This document shows, in pieces, positions 6,172-6,793 of a stretch of DNA of 6,793 bases. Position 1 is the first letter of the stretch; every line of letters starts with the position of its first letter. Below the pieces are notes generated by a model that saw only the letters and a program-made list of their open reading frames with translations, ran no database searches and was not told where the DNA came from. The stretch comes from GCA-2725625 sp964574215 (GTDB lineage: Bacteria; Pseudomonadota; Alphaproteobacteria; Rhodospirillales; UBA2165). Position numbers and translations under genes: made by a program. The stretch spans positions 1 to 6,793 of the forward strand of contig CAZNLR010000070.1 in NCBI GenBank assembly GCA_964574215.1. Reading direction: 5' to 3'.

Positions 6172-6793
6172 TGAGTGTCCTGGTCATAGCCGAACATGAT
6201 AACGCGGCGTTGAAGGGCGCAACCTTCAACACCGTCGCCGCCGCCGCCCAATTGGGCGATGTTGAAATCCTGGTTGCCGGCGCCGATTGCCGCAGCGCCG
6301 CCGAAGAAGCCGCCAAAATCACCGGCGCTGCCAAAGTCCTGCTGGTGGAAGACGGTGCTTATGCCAATCCGCTGGCGGAAACCTTTGCACCGCTGATCCA
6401 AGGGCTGGCCGGCAATTATTCCCATGTGCTGGCCCCGGCGACCACGTTCGGCAAGAACGTCATGCCACGGGTGGCGGCCATGCTGGATGTGCAGCAGGTC
6501 TCTGAAATCAGCGGCATTGTGGATGAAAATACGTTCGAGCGTCCCATCTATGCCGGCAACGCCGTGGCGACGGTGCAATCGTCGGACGGCGTTAAGATCA
6601 TCACCGTCCGGGCGACGGGTTTCGATGGGGCGGCGCCCGAGGGCGGCAGCGCCGACATCGCCGACGTCGCCGGCGCCGACAATCCGGGCCTTTCGGAATT
6701 CGTCGGCACCGAACTGACCAAGTCGGACCGGCCGGAACTGACGGCGGCGAAGATCATCATCTCCGGCGGCCGCGGCATGCAGGACGGTGAAAA
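6171..6793 (+). CDS. etfA: Electron transfer flavoprotein alpha subunit (3' end beyond window)
   Basis: ATG 6171 shares one base with the TGA of etfB, and the frame stays open to the window end (207 codons plus two bases). The protein starts MSVLVIAEHDNAALKGAT, as alpha subunits do. The visible part is the N-terminal domain I, with LAPATTFGKNVMPRVAAMLD (87-106), DVQQVSEISGI and RPIYAGNAVATV (124-135). The sequence is cut just after SGGRGMQDGE (198-207), which opens the FAD-binding domain II. About 100 residues that hold most of the FAD site are therefore outside the window, and full length would be near 310. The bacterial/mitochondrial type fits the neighbouring EtfB. The alanine- and glycine-rich codons are more GC-rich than the 5' part of etfB. 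No frameshift or missing motif is seen in the visible part. Confidence 0.95.
   Translation, partial: MSVLVIAEHDNAALKGATFNTVAAAAQLGDVEILVAGADCRSAAEEAAKITGAAKVLLVEDGAYANPLAETFAPLIQGLAGNYSHVLAPATTFGKNVMPRVAAMLDVQQVSEISGIVDENTFERPIYAGNAVATVQSSDGVKIITVRATGFDGAAPEGGSADIADVAGADNPGLSEFVGTELTKSDRPELTAAKIIISGGRGMQDGE

Noticed and set aside
5973..6578. Minus-strand open frame of 201 codons spanning the etfB/etfA boundary
   Set aside because: It overlaps two confidently identified plus-strand genes and has no family features.

Overview
The window looks like alphaproteobacterial chromosomal DNA in which two kinds of sequence meet. The case for Alphaproteobacteria rests mainly on the electron-transfer flavoprotein (ETF) beta subunit, which is very close to the mitochondrial type (signature around residues 155-175 and the following LNEPRYASLPN stretch). 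The clean AGGAG-type ribosome binding sites and moderately GC-rich codon use fit. No genus can be named from the sequence alone.

Positions 1 to about 1,540 are visibly AT-rich accessory DNA. Positions 1-371 hold no supported gene. They contain a nested set of TTTTGAC repeats (40-78) and a perfect 17-bp inverted repeat (107-123 / 306-322) whose TTCTGTTGCAAA core resembles the ends of IS6/IS26-family elements. It encloses only about 180 bp and no transposase, so it looks like a MITE or an IS remnant. Two tightly spaced AT-rich genes follow: an unrecognised 266-residue protein (381-1181) and a 93-residue protein (1184-1465) whose C-terminal half resembles the tail of alphaproteobacterial plasmid replication initiators. 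This suggests plasmid- or island-derived DNA.

At about 1,535-1,542 composition and coding change abruptly. The reading frame enters a molybdopterin oxidoreductase at the residues that should follow the last cysteine region of its N-terminal [4Fe-4S] domain. The first roughly 50-70 residues are missing and are replaced by unrelated sequence. The break is therefore an insertion or recombination boundary, or else an assembly join.

From there to the end all genes run on the plus strand: a truncated DMSO-reductase-family molybdenum/tungsten enzyme (to 3632), a very small two-cluster ferredoxin-like subunit (3634-3975), an acyl-CoA dehydrogenase (4034-5284), etfB (5422-6171) and etfA (from 6171, running off the window). 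The likely flow is oxidation of an unknown acyl-CoA by the dehydrogenase, with electrons passing to ETF and then to the quinone pool. The molybdoenzyme and its Fe-S partner would carry out a second redox or hydration/dehydroxylation step on a related substrate. No membrane-anchor subunit lies beside the molybdoenzyme, so the visible parts suggest a soluble complex. Two details stand out: the acyl-CoA dehydrogenase has Asp where the family normally has its catalytic Glu, and the molybdoenzyme/acyl-CoA dehydrogenase/ETF combination is not a pathway I can name.
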